A stretch of DNA of 12,009 bases from an uncultured Gemmatimonadota bacterium (GCA_946479805.1 CAMLHP010000056.1:1-12009); one strand, 5' to 3'. Shown: positions 1-8,531, numbered from the stretch's first letter. The notes: generated by a model from the sequence alone, not told the origin. Numbers and translations: made by a program.

Positions 1-2307
1 CTGCTTCCTCAGGTCCCGGAACCTGAACGTCTCGGGCTCGGTCATCGTGCTGCCATAGCCGGCGAACACCACCGTGCCCGGCGTGGGCCGGTACGATACC
101 AGCACGTCGGCCTGGAACCGGTTGTCCTCGAATCCGAGCGCCCTGACGAAACCGCCGGCGCCGTCGCTGTAATAGATGGGATGACCTGTGCGGGAGTCGT
201 CTCGGAGGCTGTCCTGCCGGTTGGTGACATATTCGCCCACGAGCCTTACCGCGAACGGCCTCGAGATCTGGTACTCCAGCTTGGCCCGAGTCACCCGGCC
301 CAGCTGGACCTGGGAGCCATCGCTGGGGCGGTTGACCTGGTGAAAGTCGTACGAGATTCCCAGCCGTACCTGGTCCGATGGCCGGAAGTTGAGGTCCCAG
401 TTGAAGAAGAAGATCCGGCCTGAAGCCCACTCCGGGAAGTTCTCATCATAGCCGTAGAGGACGAACACGTTGGCATCCACCCGCTTGAACACCGGCGTGT
501 TGGCGGTGATGTACACATCGTTGTTGTTGATCGTCGGCTGGCCGGTGAAGGGCTGGTACGTGGTACCACCCATCCCGTCGGGCACGCCCAGGAAATAGTC
601 GGCGTAGAGGCCCTCGTCGTACCCGAAGGTCTCGAGGAACCAGCCCACTCCAATTCCCCAGCCGCCCCGGAGCGCCACGTTCACGTTGGGCTGGAATTTC
701 CGGTCCTGCCATCCGTCGCCCTCAACGAACTTGCGATACTGCCAGGTTCCGTCGAGCGCCACCGACGCCGTCACCCTCTCCACCAGTGACCCGCGCGGCG
801 GGAGCCATGAGTAGTTGGGCGTGAAGTTGAGGCGCACAACGCCGGTCCGGTTGATGAACCCGCTCTGGGCCCTGAAGTCATCCCCGATCCCCGAGAAGAA
901 ACTGCGCCAGCCAAACCGTTCGCCATTGCGGTCGAGACGCAGGTTCCAGAGAGGGTCTGTCACAGTCACCCCGTGGGTGCGGGTCCGGCTGAGGGCGCCC
1001 TGCGCCAGCACGGCGTACACCCCCCCAAACACGAGCCGGCCGTCCACACTGGCCACGCGGTTGTAATCGTCCCCGTCCACCTTGTCGGTGTACGCCAGCC
1101 CCATCCTCGATCCGCCGCCCAGTCCTCGCTGTGCCCGAAGGATGTTGAACACCGGGTGGCTCCCGGTCGCCGAAACATTATCGTCGTCAATGGCGGAGAG
1201 GAGCGCGATATCTGTCCCCAGCCCCTTTCCGGTCAGCTTCACGGCGGCATGCGGCTGCACGATCCGCCGGGTGTAGATCAGGTTGCTGGGGGTGTTGAAC
1301 TGCTCGATGCCATCGAGGAAGAAGGGGCGCTTCTCCGCGAAGAAGAGAGACTGTCTCGGGTCGAACGACAACTGGCCGGCATCGCTCTCGACCTGGCTGA
1401 AGTCGGGATTCACCGCGGCATTGAGCGTCAGGTTGTTGGTGACCCCCCAGCGGAAGCTCCCGCCGATGTCGGGCTCGACATCGCCGTAGGCGTAGGCGTC
1501 GCCGGTTCGGGAGCCGTTGTATGCAGCCGTGACTTCCGGGTTGAAGTCCACCACCAGCCCTCGGCTGAGGTTGGTGAGCCCGGTAAGGCGTCCAGCCTGC
1601 TGCAGGAAGGAAGCACGCGACCTGTCTGACGGGGCCCAGGTGTCCTCGTATCCCGAGTGCTGCACCCGTCGGCTGACATGGAGTCCCCAGGTCTGAGTCT
1701 GGGCTGGCTGGAAACGGAGGCTCTTGAACGGAATACGGACTTCGACGACAAAGCCGCCCGGGACAAGCGCGCCCTTGGACTCCCAGGTGTAATCGGGACT
1801 GAGATCGGCGCGGTCCCGCACCGCTCCCTGCGAGCCGAACCCTCCGCTCGACTGCCCCACTTCCACCAGCGCACCGTCTGCCTGCACGCCCAGCGGGTTC
1901 ACCCCGAACATCGTGGCGGTACGCCCGTCGTTGAACGTGCCGAGCAGGATCTCGATCCAGTCATCGGCGAAGATCTTGTCGCGCTCGGCGAGCGTGGCCT
2001 GGGACATCCCGTGCGCCTCGAACCCGCGGATGCCGAGATGAAGCGCCGTGGCCGAGTACCAGACCAGCACCTCGGTCGAGTCCTGTGCTGCGGCCCCATC
2101 CTGGGGTAGAAACTGGGTGAAGTCCTTGAGCAGTGCGGCCGCTTGCCAGGCTGGTTCTGACAACACGCCGTCCACCTGGATCGATGCCTCGATCCGGGGC
2201 GGAGTCACGTCCAACTGGCCGGAGCGGCCGCTGAAGACAGTCTGGTCCGGGACCTGGGAGGACACCGCCACGGCGCCCTGTAGAAGCGCGAGCAGAACCG
2301 AAGTCAT
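1..2307 (-). CDS. DUF5916 family outer-membrane-type protein with N-terminal CBM9-like domain (3' end outside window)
   Basis: The frame from the ATG at 2307 stays open for 769 codons to the left edge, so the C-terminus is missing. A short hydrophobic leader (MTSVLLALLQGAVAVSSQ) suggests Sec export. Residues about 32-210 look like the CBM9-like domain of this family: a VDGVLSEPAWQ opening, then F-A-D-D-W-I-E near 124-130 and the FGVNPLGVQADG segment near 144-155. The DUF5916 signature follows: NPDFSQVESD at 311-320, FFAEKRPFFLDG at 333-344 and LIYTRRI ending at 360. The remainder is rich in alternating aromatic and polar strands, as in an outer-membrane beta-barrel. Family members are often labelled hydrolase or carbohydrate-binding, but no reaction is established and I assign none. 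Members usually have about 750-900 residues, so probably only a small part is lost. No Shine-Dalgarno is visible; 2307 is the only ATG after the in-frame stop at 2350-2352. The gene is divergent from the cupredoxin gene. Confidence 0.9.
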   Translation of the reverse strand, partial: MTSVLLALLQGAVAVSSQVPDQTVFSGRSGQLDVTPPRIEASIQVDGVLSEPAWQAAALLKDFTQFLPQDGAAAQDSTEVLVWYSATALHLGIRGFEAHGMSQATLAERDKIFADDWIEILLGTFNDGRTATMFGVNPLGVQADGALVEVGQSSGGFGSQGAVRDRADLSPDYTWESKGALVPGGFVVEVRIPFKSLRFQPAQTQTWGLHVSRRVQHSGYEDTWAPSDRSRASFLQQAGRLTGLTNLSRGLVVDFNPEVTAAYNGSRTGDAYAYGDVEPDIGGSFRWGVTNNLTLNAAVNPDFSQVESDAGQLSFDPRQSLFFAEKRPFFLDGIEQFNTPSNLIYTRRIVQPHAAVKLTGKGLGTDIALLSAIDDDNVSATGSHPVFNILRAQRGLGGGSRMGLAYTDKVDGDDYNRVASVDGRLVFGGVYAVLAQGALSRTRTHGVTVTDPLWNLRLDRNGERFGWRSFFSGIGDDFRAQSGFINRTGVVRLNFTPNYSWLPPRGSLVERVTASVALDGTWQYRKFVEGDGWQDRKFQPNVNVALRGGWGIGVGWFLETFGYDEGLYADYFLGVPDGMGGTTYQPFTGQPTINNNDVYITANTPVFKRVDANVFVLYGYDENFPEWASGRIFFFNWDLNFRPSDQVRLGISYDFHQVNRPSDGSQVQLGRVTRAKLEYQISRPFAVRLVGEYVTNRQDSLRDDSRTGHPIYYSDGAGGFVRALGFEDNRFQADVLVSYRPTPGTVVFAGYGSTMTEPETFRFRDLRKQ

Positions 2308-2383
2308 GGTGTACCGGTCTGGGATTGGAGTGGTAGTGCCCTTCAGACGCTACGGACCGCGCGCATGCCCAGTTTCGGAGGGC

Positions 2384-2411
2384 TGGACGGTGCAGGCTCG
2401 GACTGTAGATT
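2384..2411 (+). promoter_or_regulatory. Weak sigma-70-like promoter candidate for the cupredoxin/serine-hydrolase pair
   Basis: TGGACG at 2384-2389 and TAGATT at 2406-2411 each match the -35 and -10 consensus at four of six positions, with a 16-bp spacer. They lie 33 bases before the start codon in the 137-bp divergent gap 2308-2444. The match is modest and could be chance. I see no convincing promoter for the DUF5916 gene in the same gap. Confidence 0.25.
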
Positions 2412-2444
2412 GGGTGCCCGTAACCCTTCCCTCAGGAGTCCCGC

Positions 2445-3299
2445 ATGCGCAGTCTCGCAGCTGTTGCCCTGGTCCTTGCAGCCTGTGGTCCCCGTTCCGA
2501 TGCCGCGCAGGACGCCGGCGCTGATTCGGGCGCGGCGGTAGCTGCTACCGTCGCCCCCAACGTGGTGCACATCAAGACCACTGATTTCGCGTTCGAGCTG
2601 CCCGACACCATCCCGGCAGGACTAACCACGTTCCACCTGATGAATGAGGGTCCTGACTGGCACCATGCCAGCCTGGTCCGGCTCGATGATGGCCACACCA
2701 TGGCCGACGTGCAGGCGGCGTTCACGTCCGACGAGGAACCATCCTGGGCTCACGCCCTGGGCGGCCCCAACGCGCCCTTCGCCGGGGGCACGGCCCAGGT
2801 CACCATGAATCTCGAGCCGGGAAACTACGTGCTTCTCTGCTTCGTCCCGGGCCCGGACGGTGTGCCTCATGTGGCCAAGGGCATGATGCGGGCGCTGACG
2901 GTGGTGCCGAGTGATGCCCCTACCGGACCACTGCCGGAATCAGACCTGAAGGTCACCTTGTCGGACTATGACTTCGCCATGTCCGCGCCGGTTTCCGCCG
3001 GCAAGCAGGTCATCCGGTTCGAGAACACTGCTGCGCAGCCGCATGAGCTGTGGTTCGCCAAGCTCGCACCGGGCACCACAGCGGAGCAGCTTATGGCCTG
3101 GTTTGAGAAGCCGGAGGGACCGCCGCCCTTCACCGAGAGCGGAGGCATTGGCGCCCTCGAGGCAGGGCAAGTTCAGGTCATGACTCATGACTTCACCCCT
3201 GGCGACTACGCGCTGATCTGCTGGATCCCGGACGCCACCGACAAGCGGCCTCACTTCATGCACGGGATGCTGAAGCAGATCACGGTGGCCGAATCCTGA
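2445..3299 (+). CDS. Lipoprotein with two tandem cupredoxin-like (blue copper) domains
   Basis: 284 residues. The signal peptide ends in a lipobox (L11-A-A-C14), so the protein is probably lipid-anchored in the envelope. Two homologous halves follow, offset by 127-128 residues: about 38-155 and 166-282. Each half has an N-x5-H segment (N67/H73; N194/H200) and a C-terminal Cys...His-x4-Met segment (C132, H142, M147; C259, H270, M275). This is the ligand order of a type 1 copper site, present in both halves. The Cys-His spacing of 9 and 10 residues is longer than in plastocyanin or azurin. A role in electron transfer or in copper binding or storage is inferred; no partner oxidase is visible. 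The start is set by AGGAG at 2434-2438, six bases upstream, and by the lipobox position. The stop codon overlaps the next gene's ATG by one base (TGATG), so translation is probably coupled. Confidence 0.85.
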   Translation: MRSLAAVALVLAACGPRSDAAQDAGADSGAAVAATVAPNVVHIKTTDFAFELPDTIPAGLTTFHLMNEGPDWHHASLVRLDDGHTMADVQAAFTSDEEPSWAHALGGPNAPFAGGTAQVTMNLEPGNYVLLCFVPGPDGVPHVAKGMMRALTVVPSDAPTGPLPESDLKVTLSDYDFAMSAPVSAGKQVIRFENTAAQPHELWFAKLAPGTTAEQLMAWFEKPEGPPPFTESGGIGALEAGQVQVMTHDFTPGDYALICWIPDATDKRPHFMHGMLKQITVAES

Positions 3300-4237
3300 T
3301 GCGAAAGTCCGGGGCGTGCCTGCTGGCTCTCCTGCTGGCCAGCTGCGCGCCCCGGACGGCTCCTCCCGCTGCACCCGAGCCGCACCGCGATGCCGCACTT
3401 GAAGGTCAGCTACGCGAGCTGGCCGCGAAGGTCGATGGCGACGTGGGGATCTACGTGCACCACTTCCCGTCCGGGCGCACGGCAGAGTTCCATGCAGATG
3501 AGCTGTTCCCCACGGCCAGCATGATCAAGGTGCCCATCATGCTGGCCACTTACCAGGCGATCCACGACGGGCGCCTCGCATTCGACAGCATCCTCACTTA
3601 CACCGACTCGCTGGACTACGATGACGAGGCCGACATCCTGGTCATGGCCGAGGACAGCACCCGGATCGCCCTCGGCCGGTTGGTGATGCTGATGCTCACC
3701 ATGAGCGACAACACCGCGTCGCTCTGGCTGCAGTCGCTGTCGGGAACCGGCGTGGCCATCAACGAATGGCTCTCATCCCACGGATTCGATTCGACCCGGA
3801 TGAACTCGAGAACCCCGGGGCGGCGGGACAACTGGGAGCAGTACGGCTGGGGCCAGACCACGCCGCGAGAGATGGCGGGGTTATTGATGATGATCCGGAA
3901 AGGAGAGGCGGTGAGCCCGGCCGCCAGCGAGGAGATGTACCGCGCGCTCACCCGGACCTACTGGAACGGCATCGCCATCTCGCAATTGCCGCCGTGGGTA
4001 CAGGCCGCCTCCAAGCAGGGTTCGGTCAGCCAGTCTCGCTCGGAAGTTGTGTTGGTCAACGCGCCATCAGGCGACTACGTCTTCTGCGTGATCACCAGGA
4101 ATCAGCAGGACACCAGCTCCGAGCCGGGCAACGAGGGATATGTGCTGATCCGCGCGGTGTCGAAGCTGTTGTGGGAGACCTTCGAACCCGGCGACGACTG
4201 GGAGCCGGCTGAAGGGGCGGAGCGGTACAGGGAGTGA
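3299..4237 (+). CDS. Class A beta-lactamase-fold serine hydrolase lipoprotein, probably not a true beta-lactamase
   Basis: 312 residues with a lipobox L13-A-S-C16 and a Pro/Ala-rich linker to about residue 28. The class A (Beta-lactamase2) motifs are S74-M-I-K77 (catalytic Ser-x-x-Lys) and S136-D-N138 (the SDN loop). The third motif reads K239-Q-G241 rather than KTG. In the omega-loop region the normal E-x-x-L-N reads S165-T-R-M-N169 by my alignment, so the deacylating Glu166 appears absent. The protein may therefore bind or acylate a substrate, or act as a peptidase or esterase, instead of hydrolysing beta-lactams efficiently. The substrate is unknown. The ATG overlaps the cupredoxin stop and no separate Shine-Dalgarno is evident, consistent with translational coupling. 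The fold is well supported; the activity is not. Confidence 0.85.
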   Translation: MRKSGACLLALLLASCAPRTAPPAAPEPHRDAALEGQLRELAAKVDGDVGIYVHHFPSGRTAEFHADELFPTASMIKVPIMLATYQAIHDGRLAFDSILTYTDSLDYDDEADILVMAEDSTRIALGRLVMLMLTMSDNTASLWLQSLSGTGVAINEWLSSHGFDSTRMNSRTPGRRDNWEQYGWGQTTPREMAGLLMMIRKGEAVSPAASEEMYRALTRTYWNGIAISQLPPWVQAASKQGSVSQSRSEVVLVNAPSGDYVFCVITRNQQDTSSEPGNEGYVLIRAVSKLLWETFEPGDDWEPAEGAERYRE

Positions 4238-4286
4238 TCCAGCTGGTGGTAGCCCGGCTCACAGAGTCACCGCCCCATCTCACGCT

Positions 4287-4292
4287 TATACT
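4287..4292 (+). promoter_or_regulatory. -10-like hexamer that would give a leaderless M61 mRNA
   Basis: TATACT matches the TATAAT consensus at five of six positions and ends six bases before the ATG of the M61 gene. Transcription would then begin at or next to the A of the ATG. There is no Shine-Dalgarno in front of this gene and no clear -35 element. Read-through from the serine-hydrolase gene across the 61-bp gap is the alternative. Confidence 0.4.
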
Positions 4293-4298
4293 ACCTGC

Positions 4299-6107
4299 AT
4301 GACTGCTCTACTACTCCTCGCCCTCGCGGCGCCGATTGTTGCCGAGCCGCCGAGCCGCCGAGCCGCCGAGGCTATCGACACCCTCCGCTACGAGATCTCC
4401 TTCCCCAACGCCGTGCACCATGAAGCGGAGGTCAAGCTCACCATCGCCGGCGCGCCGGCCGGACCGCTGGAGCTCCGGATGAGCCGAAGCTCACCCGGCC
4501 GCTACGCGCTGCACGAGTTTGCCAAGAACATCTACAACGTGCGAGTAACCAACGCGGGTGGAACTCCGCTCGAGGTGATCCGGCCCGACCCGTACGGCTG
4601 GACCGTGCCGGCTCACGGCGACACGGTGATCGTCGCCTACACACTCTTCGGCGACCGGGTTGACGGCACCTACGTGGCTGTGGACCTGACCCACGCTCAC
4701 CTCAACATGCCGGCCACTTTCATGTGGGCCCGCGGCATGGAGGCCAATCCCATTGCCGTTTCCTTCCAGCCGGCGGACCCCGCGTGGAAGGTTGCCACCC
4801 AGCTGGCTCCTACCGATAACCCGCTGAGATTCACGGCGCCCGACCTGCAGTACTTCTTCGACAGCCCCACCGAAGTGTCCGACTTCGACCTCGAGAGCTG
4901 GACCGTCACCAGCGGTGGCAGGACCCAGACGATTCGCCTGGCGCTGCACCACACCGGCACCGAGGCCGAGCGCGACAGCTTCGTCGCGAAAGTGAAGAAA
5001 GTGGTCGATTCCCACGAGGCGATGTGGGGCGGGCTCCCCCGGTACGACTACGGCACCTACACCTTCATCGCCGATTACCTGCCCTGGGCCAGCGGCGATG
5101 GCATGGAGCACCGCAACTCCACGATCCTCACCAGCGGCAGCTCACTGGCCAGCAATCCCGGCGGTATCCTGGGGACGGTCTCGCACGAGTACTTCCACCA
5201 GTGGAACGTGGAGCGGATCAGGCCCGCGTCGCTCGAGCCGTTCGACTTTGAGCGCGCCAACATGTCGGACGCACTCTGGCTGGCCGAAGGATTCACCAGC
5301 TACTACGACGACCTCCTCATCCATCGCGCCGGGCTCAACACGGTCGAGGAGTACGCCCGGAGTCTGGGCGGCAACATCGACTTCGTTCTCAATGCTCCCG
5401 GCCGCCGCTACTTTTCACCGGTGGACATGAGCCGGCAGGCGCCCTTCGTGGACGCCGCCACCGCGGTTGATCCCAACAACCGCGGCAACACCTTCATCTC
5501 GTACTACACCTACGGCGCAGTGCTTGGCCTGGCGCTCGATCTCGAGATCCGGAACCGGTTCCCGGGCAAGTCGCTGGACGATTTCATGCGGACGATGAAG
5601 CGGAAGTATGGCGCGCCCGAGGTGGCATACACCCTCGATGATGCCCGCACCACGCTGGGCGAGGCGGTCGGCGATGCAGCCTGGGCCAACGGCTGGTGGC
5701 ACCAGTACGTGGACTCGAGCGCGGCGCCGCCGATGAAGGACCTGCTGGCAACCGTCGGCTTCGAACTCCGGAAGACCAACGCCGGCAAGGCCTGGCTCGG
5801 CCCCATCGGCTTCCAGGAACGCGACACCACGCTGGTGGTGGCGAGCACTGTTACCGTTGGCTCGCCGCTCTATGAGGCTGGCGTTGAACGGGGGGACCGG
5901 CTGGTGTCGCTCGATGGCCGGCGCACCGTGACCGAGGCTGATGTCGACGCCGTGCTCTCCGGCAAGCGCCCGGGCGACGTGATCCCCACCGTGATCATCG
6001 GCCGCACCGGCAGGCGGGAGACGTCAGTGAGACTGCAGGAAGACTTCCGGCTGGAAGTCGTCGCGGGAACGGCAACGCCGCTGCGCAACGCCTGGCTCGG
6101 TGAGTAA
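4299..6107 (+). CDS. Exported M61 family metallopeptidase (glycyl-aminopeptidase type) with C-terminal PDZ domain
   Basis: 602 residues, a normal length for the family. The N-terminus MTALLLLALAAPIVA is a plausible cleavable signal peptide. Residues about 27-170 are the N-terminal beta domain. The catalytic region has G268-M-E-H-R-N-S274, the zinc-binding H296-E-Y-F-H300-Q-W and the downstream Glu ligand E330 in W-L-A-E-G-F. A PDZ domain occupies about 500-590, with a G528-V-E-R-G-D-R-L segment; in this family it probably helps substrate recognition. Known members cleave peptides with N-terminal glycine or small residues, but the substrate here is not determined. The start has no Shine-Dalgarno and sits just after a -10-like hexamer. 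An 8-bp tandem repeat lies in codons 15-24, directly after the predicted signal-peptide cleavage region. The gene converges with the glutamine synthetase gene. Confidence 0.93.
   Translation: MTALLLLALAAPIVAEPPSRRAAEAIDTLRYEISFPNAVHHEAEVKLTIAGAPAGPLELRMSRSSPGRYALHEFAKNIYNVRVTNAGGTPLEVIRPDPYGWTVPAHGDTVIVAYTLFGDRVDGTYVAVDLTHAHLNMPATFMWARGMEANPIAVSFQPADPAWKVATQLAPTDNPLRFTAPDLQYFFDSPTEVSDFDLESWTVTSGGRTQTIRLALHHTGTEAERDSFVAKVKKVVDSHEAMWGGLPRYDYGTYTFIADYLPWASGDGMEHRNSTILTSGSSLASNPGGILGTVSHEYFHQWNVERIRPASLEPFDFERANMSDALWLAEGFTSYYDDLLIHRAGLNTVEEYARSLGGNIDFVLNAPGRRYFSPVDMSRQAPFVDAATAVDPNNRGNTFISYYTYGAVLGLALDLEIRNRFPGKSLDDFMRTMKRKYGAPEVAYTLDDARTTLGEAVGDAAWANGWWHQYVDSSAAPPMKDLLATVGFELRKTNAGKAWLGPIGFQERDTTLVVASTVTVGSPLYEAGVERGDRLVSLDGRRTVTEADVDAVLSGKRPGDVIPTVIIGRTGRRETSVRLQEDFRLEVVAGTATPLRNAWLGE
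4341..4370 (+). repeat. Octanucleotide tandem repeat inside the 5' end of the M61 gene
   Basis: The unit GCCGAGCC occurs 3.75 times without mismatch. It encodes AEPPSRRAAE just after the signal peptide. Because the unit length is not a multiple of three, gain or loss of one unit would shift the reading frame. Confidence 0.9.
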
Positions 6108-6118
6108 ACTCCGACCGT

Positions 6119-6293
6119 AACTGCAACTGCAACTGCAACCGCAGATTTCGCAGATTTCACGGATTGATCGAGGCAGTACGAGCCAAACTGCGCCGAACAT
6201 CCACATCAGAGTTTGATCTTGTGGGTGACGGCGCGGTTAGTCGTTCGCCGGCACAATCTGCGTAATCTGCGAAATCTGCGGTTGCAGTGGTTC
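6119..6293. repeat. Inverted-repeat element filling the gap between convergent genes
   Basis: Two perfect 24-base inverted arms lie at 6133-6156 (beginning CTGCAACCGCAGATTTC) and 6264-6287, separated by 107 bases. The arms are built from GCAGATTTC units with a 9-bp period. On the left they extend into three AACTGC hexamers (from about 6119), and beyond the perfect match there is further partial similarity (CGGATTG against CAGATTG). The arms start 26 bases after the M61 stop and 7 bases after the glutamine synthetase stop. The transcript from either strand could form a long stem, so the element may stop both transcripts. It also resembles a small palindromic mobile repeat (MITE/REP-like). No U-tract is evident. 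Confidence 0.85.
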
Positions 6294-8435
6294 TTACTTG
6301 AGGAACAGCAACTCCCTGTACGTCGGCAGCGGCCACAGCTCCGCCGCCACATGCTGCTCCAGCGTATCTGCCACGGTGCGCAGCTCGGTCATCGCCGGCC
6401 GGACCTGGGTCGCCATGTGCTTCGCGTGCGCCAGCAGGTCTCCATTCTCGTGTGCCAGCGCCTTCTCGAGCTTGGCCACCGCGGCGCGGCAGCGCGCCAC
6501 CAGCTTCACGAACGCATCCAGCGCCTTCTTCTCTTCAGCACACTCGACCCCGGCCGCCGAGGTTGACGTCACCGCATCGGCCATCATGGTCTGGTGCTCC
6601 AGCGCCGCCGGAAGGATGTGGGTCCGCGCCACCGACGCCATCGTCTCGCCCTCGATCAGCAGCTGCTTCACGTACTTCTCCACCGCTATGTGATAGCGGC
6701 TGGACACTTCCGGCGGCGACAGCACCTCGTACTTCTGGAACAGCGCCATCGTCTTCTTGTCGTTCAGGATCGGGAACGCCGCCACCGAATCCTTGAGAAT
6801 CGGCAACCCCCGCGCCTCGGCCTCCTTGTGCCACTTGGCTGCGTAGCCGTCGCCATCGAAGATCACCTTCCGGTGGGCCTTGAGCACCTTCTTGAGCACC
6901 GTGATCACCGCCGCGGCCTGCTTGGCCGCGCTGGGCCGGGTGCCGGCCTCCTCCTCCAGGAGTGTGGCCACATGATCGAGCGACTCCGCCACGATGGTGT
7001 TGAGTACGGTGGCCGGCCAGGCGATGCTCTGCGATGAGCCCACGGCCCGGAACTCGAACTTGTTGCCTGTGAAAGCGAAGGGCGACGTCCGGTTGCGGTC
7101 GCCCGAGTGGCGCGGCAGCTGAGGCAGGGTCCTCGCACCCAGCTGCAACGTGCCACCCTTGAGGGTCCGCTTGGGCAGGCCCCTGGCGAGCTGGTCGAGG
7201 ATGTCGCTCAGCATCTCGCCCAGGAAGATCGAGATAATGGCGGGCGGCGCCTCGTTGGCGCCCAGACGGTGATCATTGCCCGCGCTGGCTATGGTTGCCC
7301 GGATCAGGTCAGCATGGAGGTCCACCGCCCGGATCACCGCGCAGAGGAACACCAGGAACTGCATGTTGGTATGGGTGTCGTCCTGCGGGTCGAGCAGGTT
7401 GGTGCCGTTGTCAGTGGCGATCGACCAGTTGACGTGCTTGCCTGAACCGTTGACGCCGTTGAAGGGCTTCTCATGCAGGATGGCCTGCAGCCCGTGACGC
7501 GGTGCCACCCGCTTGATGGTTTCCATCAGTACCATCTGGTGGTCGCTGGCCACGTGCGCCACCTCGAACAGTGGCGCGATCTCGTACTGTCCCGGTGCCA
7601 CCTCGTTGTGGCGGGTCTTCACCGGAACGCCCACCCGGTAGAGTTCGCGCTCAACGTCGGCCATGAAGCCGAGCACCCGCTGGGGAATGGTGCCGAAGTA
7701 GTGGTCCTCCATCTGCTGGCCCTTGGGCGGCTTGGCCCCGAACAGCGAACGCTCGCACGTCACCATGTCGGGCCGGGCGAAGTAGAGCTCACGGTCCACC
7801 AGGAAGTACTCCTGCTCCGGGCCCAGCGTGGTGACGACCGCCTTGACGTCCTTGTCGGTCCCGAAGAACCGAAGGATCCGCATCGCCTGCTTCGACAGCG
7901 CCTCAACCGAGCGGTGGAGCGGGATCTTGGTGTCGAGCGCCTCACCGGTCCAGCTGACGAAGGCGGTAGGAATGCAGAGCGTGGTGGTTGCCTCACCCCG
8001 CATCAGGAAGGCGGGACTCGTCGGGTCCCACGCGGTGTATCCCCGCGCCTCGAATGTGGCCCTGAGTCCGCCGCTGGGAAAACTCGATGCATCGGGTTCG
8101 CCCTGCACCAGCTCGCTGCCCGAGAAGTTGAAGATCACGCCGCCGCTTCCATCGGGTGACACCAGCGAGTCGTGCTTCTCCGCCGTCAGCCCGGTGAGCG
8201 GCTGGAACCAGTGGGTGTAGTGGGTCGCCCCGTTCTCGATGGCCCAGTCCTTCATGGTCGCCGCAACGACGCCCGCCACCTGGGGGTCCAGCGGTTCCCC
8301 ATACTCGATCGTCTGCATGAGGCTCTTGTAGATCTCCCTCGGCAACCGCTTCCGCATCACGCGGGGGCTGAAGACGTCGGAACCGAAGAGGGCATCGATG
8401 CGGGAGGCGTGGTCGGCGGCGGCTGGGAGGGTCAT
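6294..8435 (-). CDS. glnN: Type III glutamine synthetase (GlnN-like)
   Basis: 713 residues, the usual size of GSIII (about 700-730) and much longer than GSI. It makes glutamine from glutamate, ammonia and ATP in the cytoplasm. Motifs seen: G205-P-E-Q-E-Y-F-L-V-D214, N277[11 protein letters not shown]288, N329-G-S-G-K-H-V-N-W-S338, G386[12 protein letters not shown]398 and D446[11 protein letters not shown] with N458-K-F-E-F-R-A464. The C-terminal 150 residues are alpha-helical and Ala-rich, as in GSIII. The ATG at 8435 is preceded by a C-rich leader without a Shine-Dalgarno. The leader carries a 7-bp repeat array, and a possible sigma-54 site lies further upstream. The gene is divergent from endonuclease IV and convergent with M61. 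No other nitrogen gene is in the window. Confidence 0.96.
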   Translation of the reverse strand: MTLPAAADHASRIDALFGSDVFSPRVMRKRLPREIYKSLMQTIEYGEPLDPQVAGVVAATMKDWAIENGATHYTHWFQPLTGLTAEKHDSLVSPDGSGGVIFNFSGSELVQGEPDASSFPSGGLRATFEARGYTAWDPTSPAFLMRGEATTTLCIPTAFVSWTGEALDTKIPLHRSVEALSKQAMRILRFFGTDKDVKAVVTTLGPEQEYFLVDRELYFARPDMVTCERSLFGAKPPKGQQMEDHYFGTIPQRVLGFMADVERELYRVGVPVKTRHNEVAPGQYEIAPLFEVAHVASDHQMVLMETIKRVAPRHGLQAILHEKPFNGVNGSGKHVNWSIATDNGTNLLDPQDDTHTNMQFLVFLCAVIRAVDLHADLIRATIASAGNDHRLGANEAPPAIISIFLGEMLSDILDQLARGLPKRTLKGGTLQLGARTLPQLPRHSGDRNRTSPFAFTGNKFEFRAVGSSQSIAWPATVLNTIVAESLDHVATLLEEEAGTRPSAAKQAAAVITVLKKVLKAHRKVIFDGDGYAAKWHKEAEARGLPILKDSVAAFPILNDKKTMALFQKYEVLSPPEVSSRYHIAVEKYVKQLLIEGETMASVARTHILPAALEHQTMMADAVTSTSAAGVECAEEKKALDAFVKLVARCRAAVAKLEKALAHENGDLLAHAKHMATQVRPAMTELRTVADTLEQHVAAELWPLPTYRELLFLK

Positions 8436-8460
8436 GGGTTGGTCTGGGGCCAGTGACTGG

Positions 8461-8488
8461 GGTCAGAGATCAGGGACTAGGGATCAGG
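8461..8488 (-). repeat. 7-bp tandem repeat in the glutamine synthetase leader
   Basis: Four heptamers on the plus strand read GGTCAGA, GATCAGG, GACTAGG, GATCAGG. A degenerate fifth unit, TGACTGG, precedes them at 8454-8460. On the glutamine synthetase coding strand the unit is CCTGATC. The array ends 25 bases before the ATG and mirrors the array at 8643-8670. Confidence 0.85.
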
Positions 8489-8504
8489 TCTGGAGTGCAA
8501 GGAA

Positions 8505-8519
8505 GCAATATCAAGGCCG
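8505..8519 (-). promoter_or_regulatory. Possible sigma-54 promoter for glutamine synthetase
   Basis: Read on the minus strand, GGCCTTGATATTGCT has GG, ten bases, then GC, and keeps both the GGC (-24) and TTGCT (-12) cores of the sigma-54 consensus. Transcription would start near 8493, giving a leader of about 57 bases that contains the heptamer array. GG-N10-GC is common by chance, so this stays tentative. Confidence 0.3.
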
Positions 8520-8531
8520 CAAATGTAGAAG

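Noticed and set aside
973..1629. Long open frame on the plus strand opposite the DUF5916 gene
   Set aside because: It lies antisense to a frame with clear DUF5916 motifs, matches no family I recognise, and is explained by high-GC third-position bias.
4491..5111. Minus-strand frame of 206 codons opposite M61
   Set aside because: It is antisense to the conserved M61 coding sequence, with no recognisable domain and no Shine-Dalgarno.
7473..8159. Plus-strand open frame of 228 codons opposite glutamine synthetase
   Set aside because: It is a shadow of the strongly supported GSIII frame. Its His/Val/Leu-rich composition is an antisense artefact.
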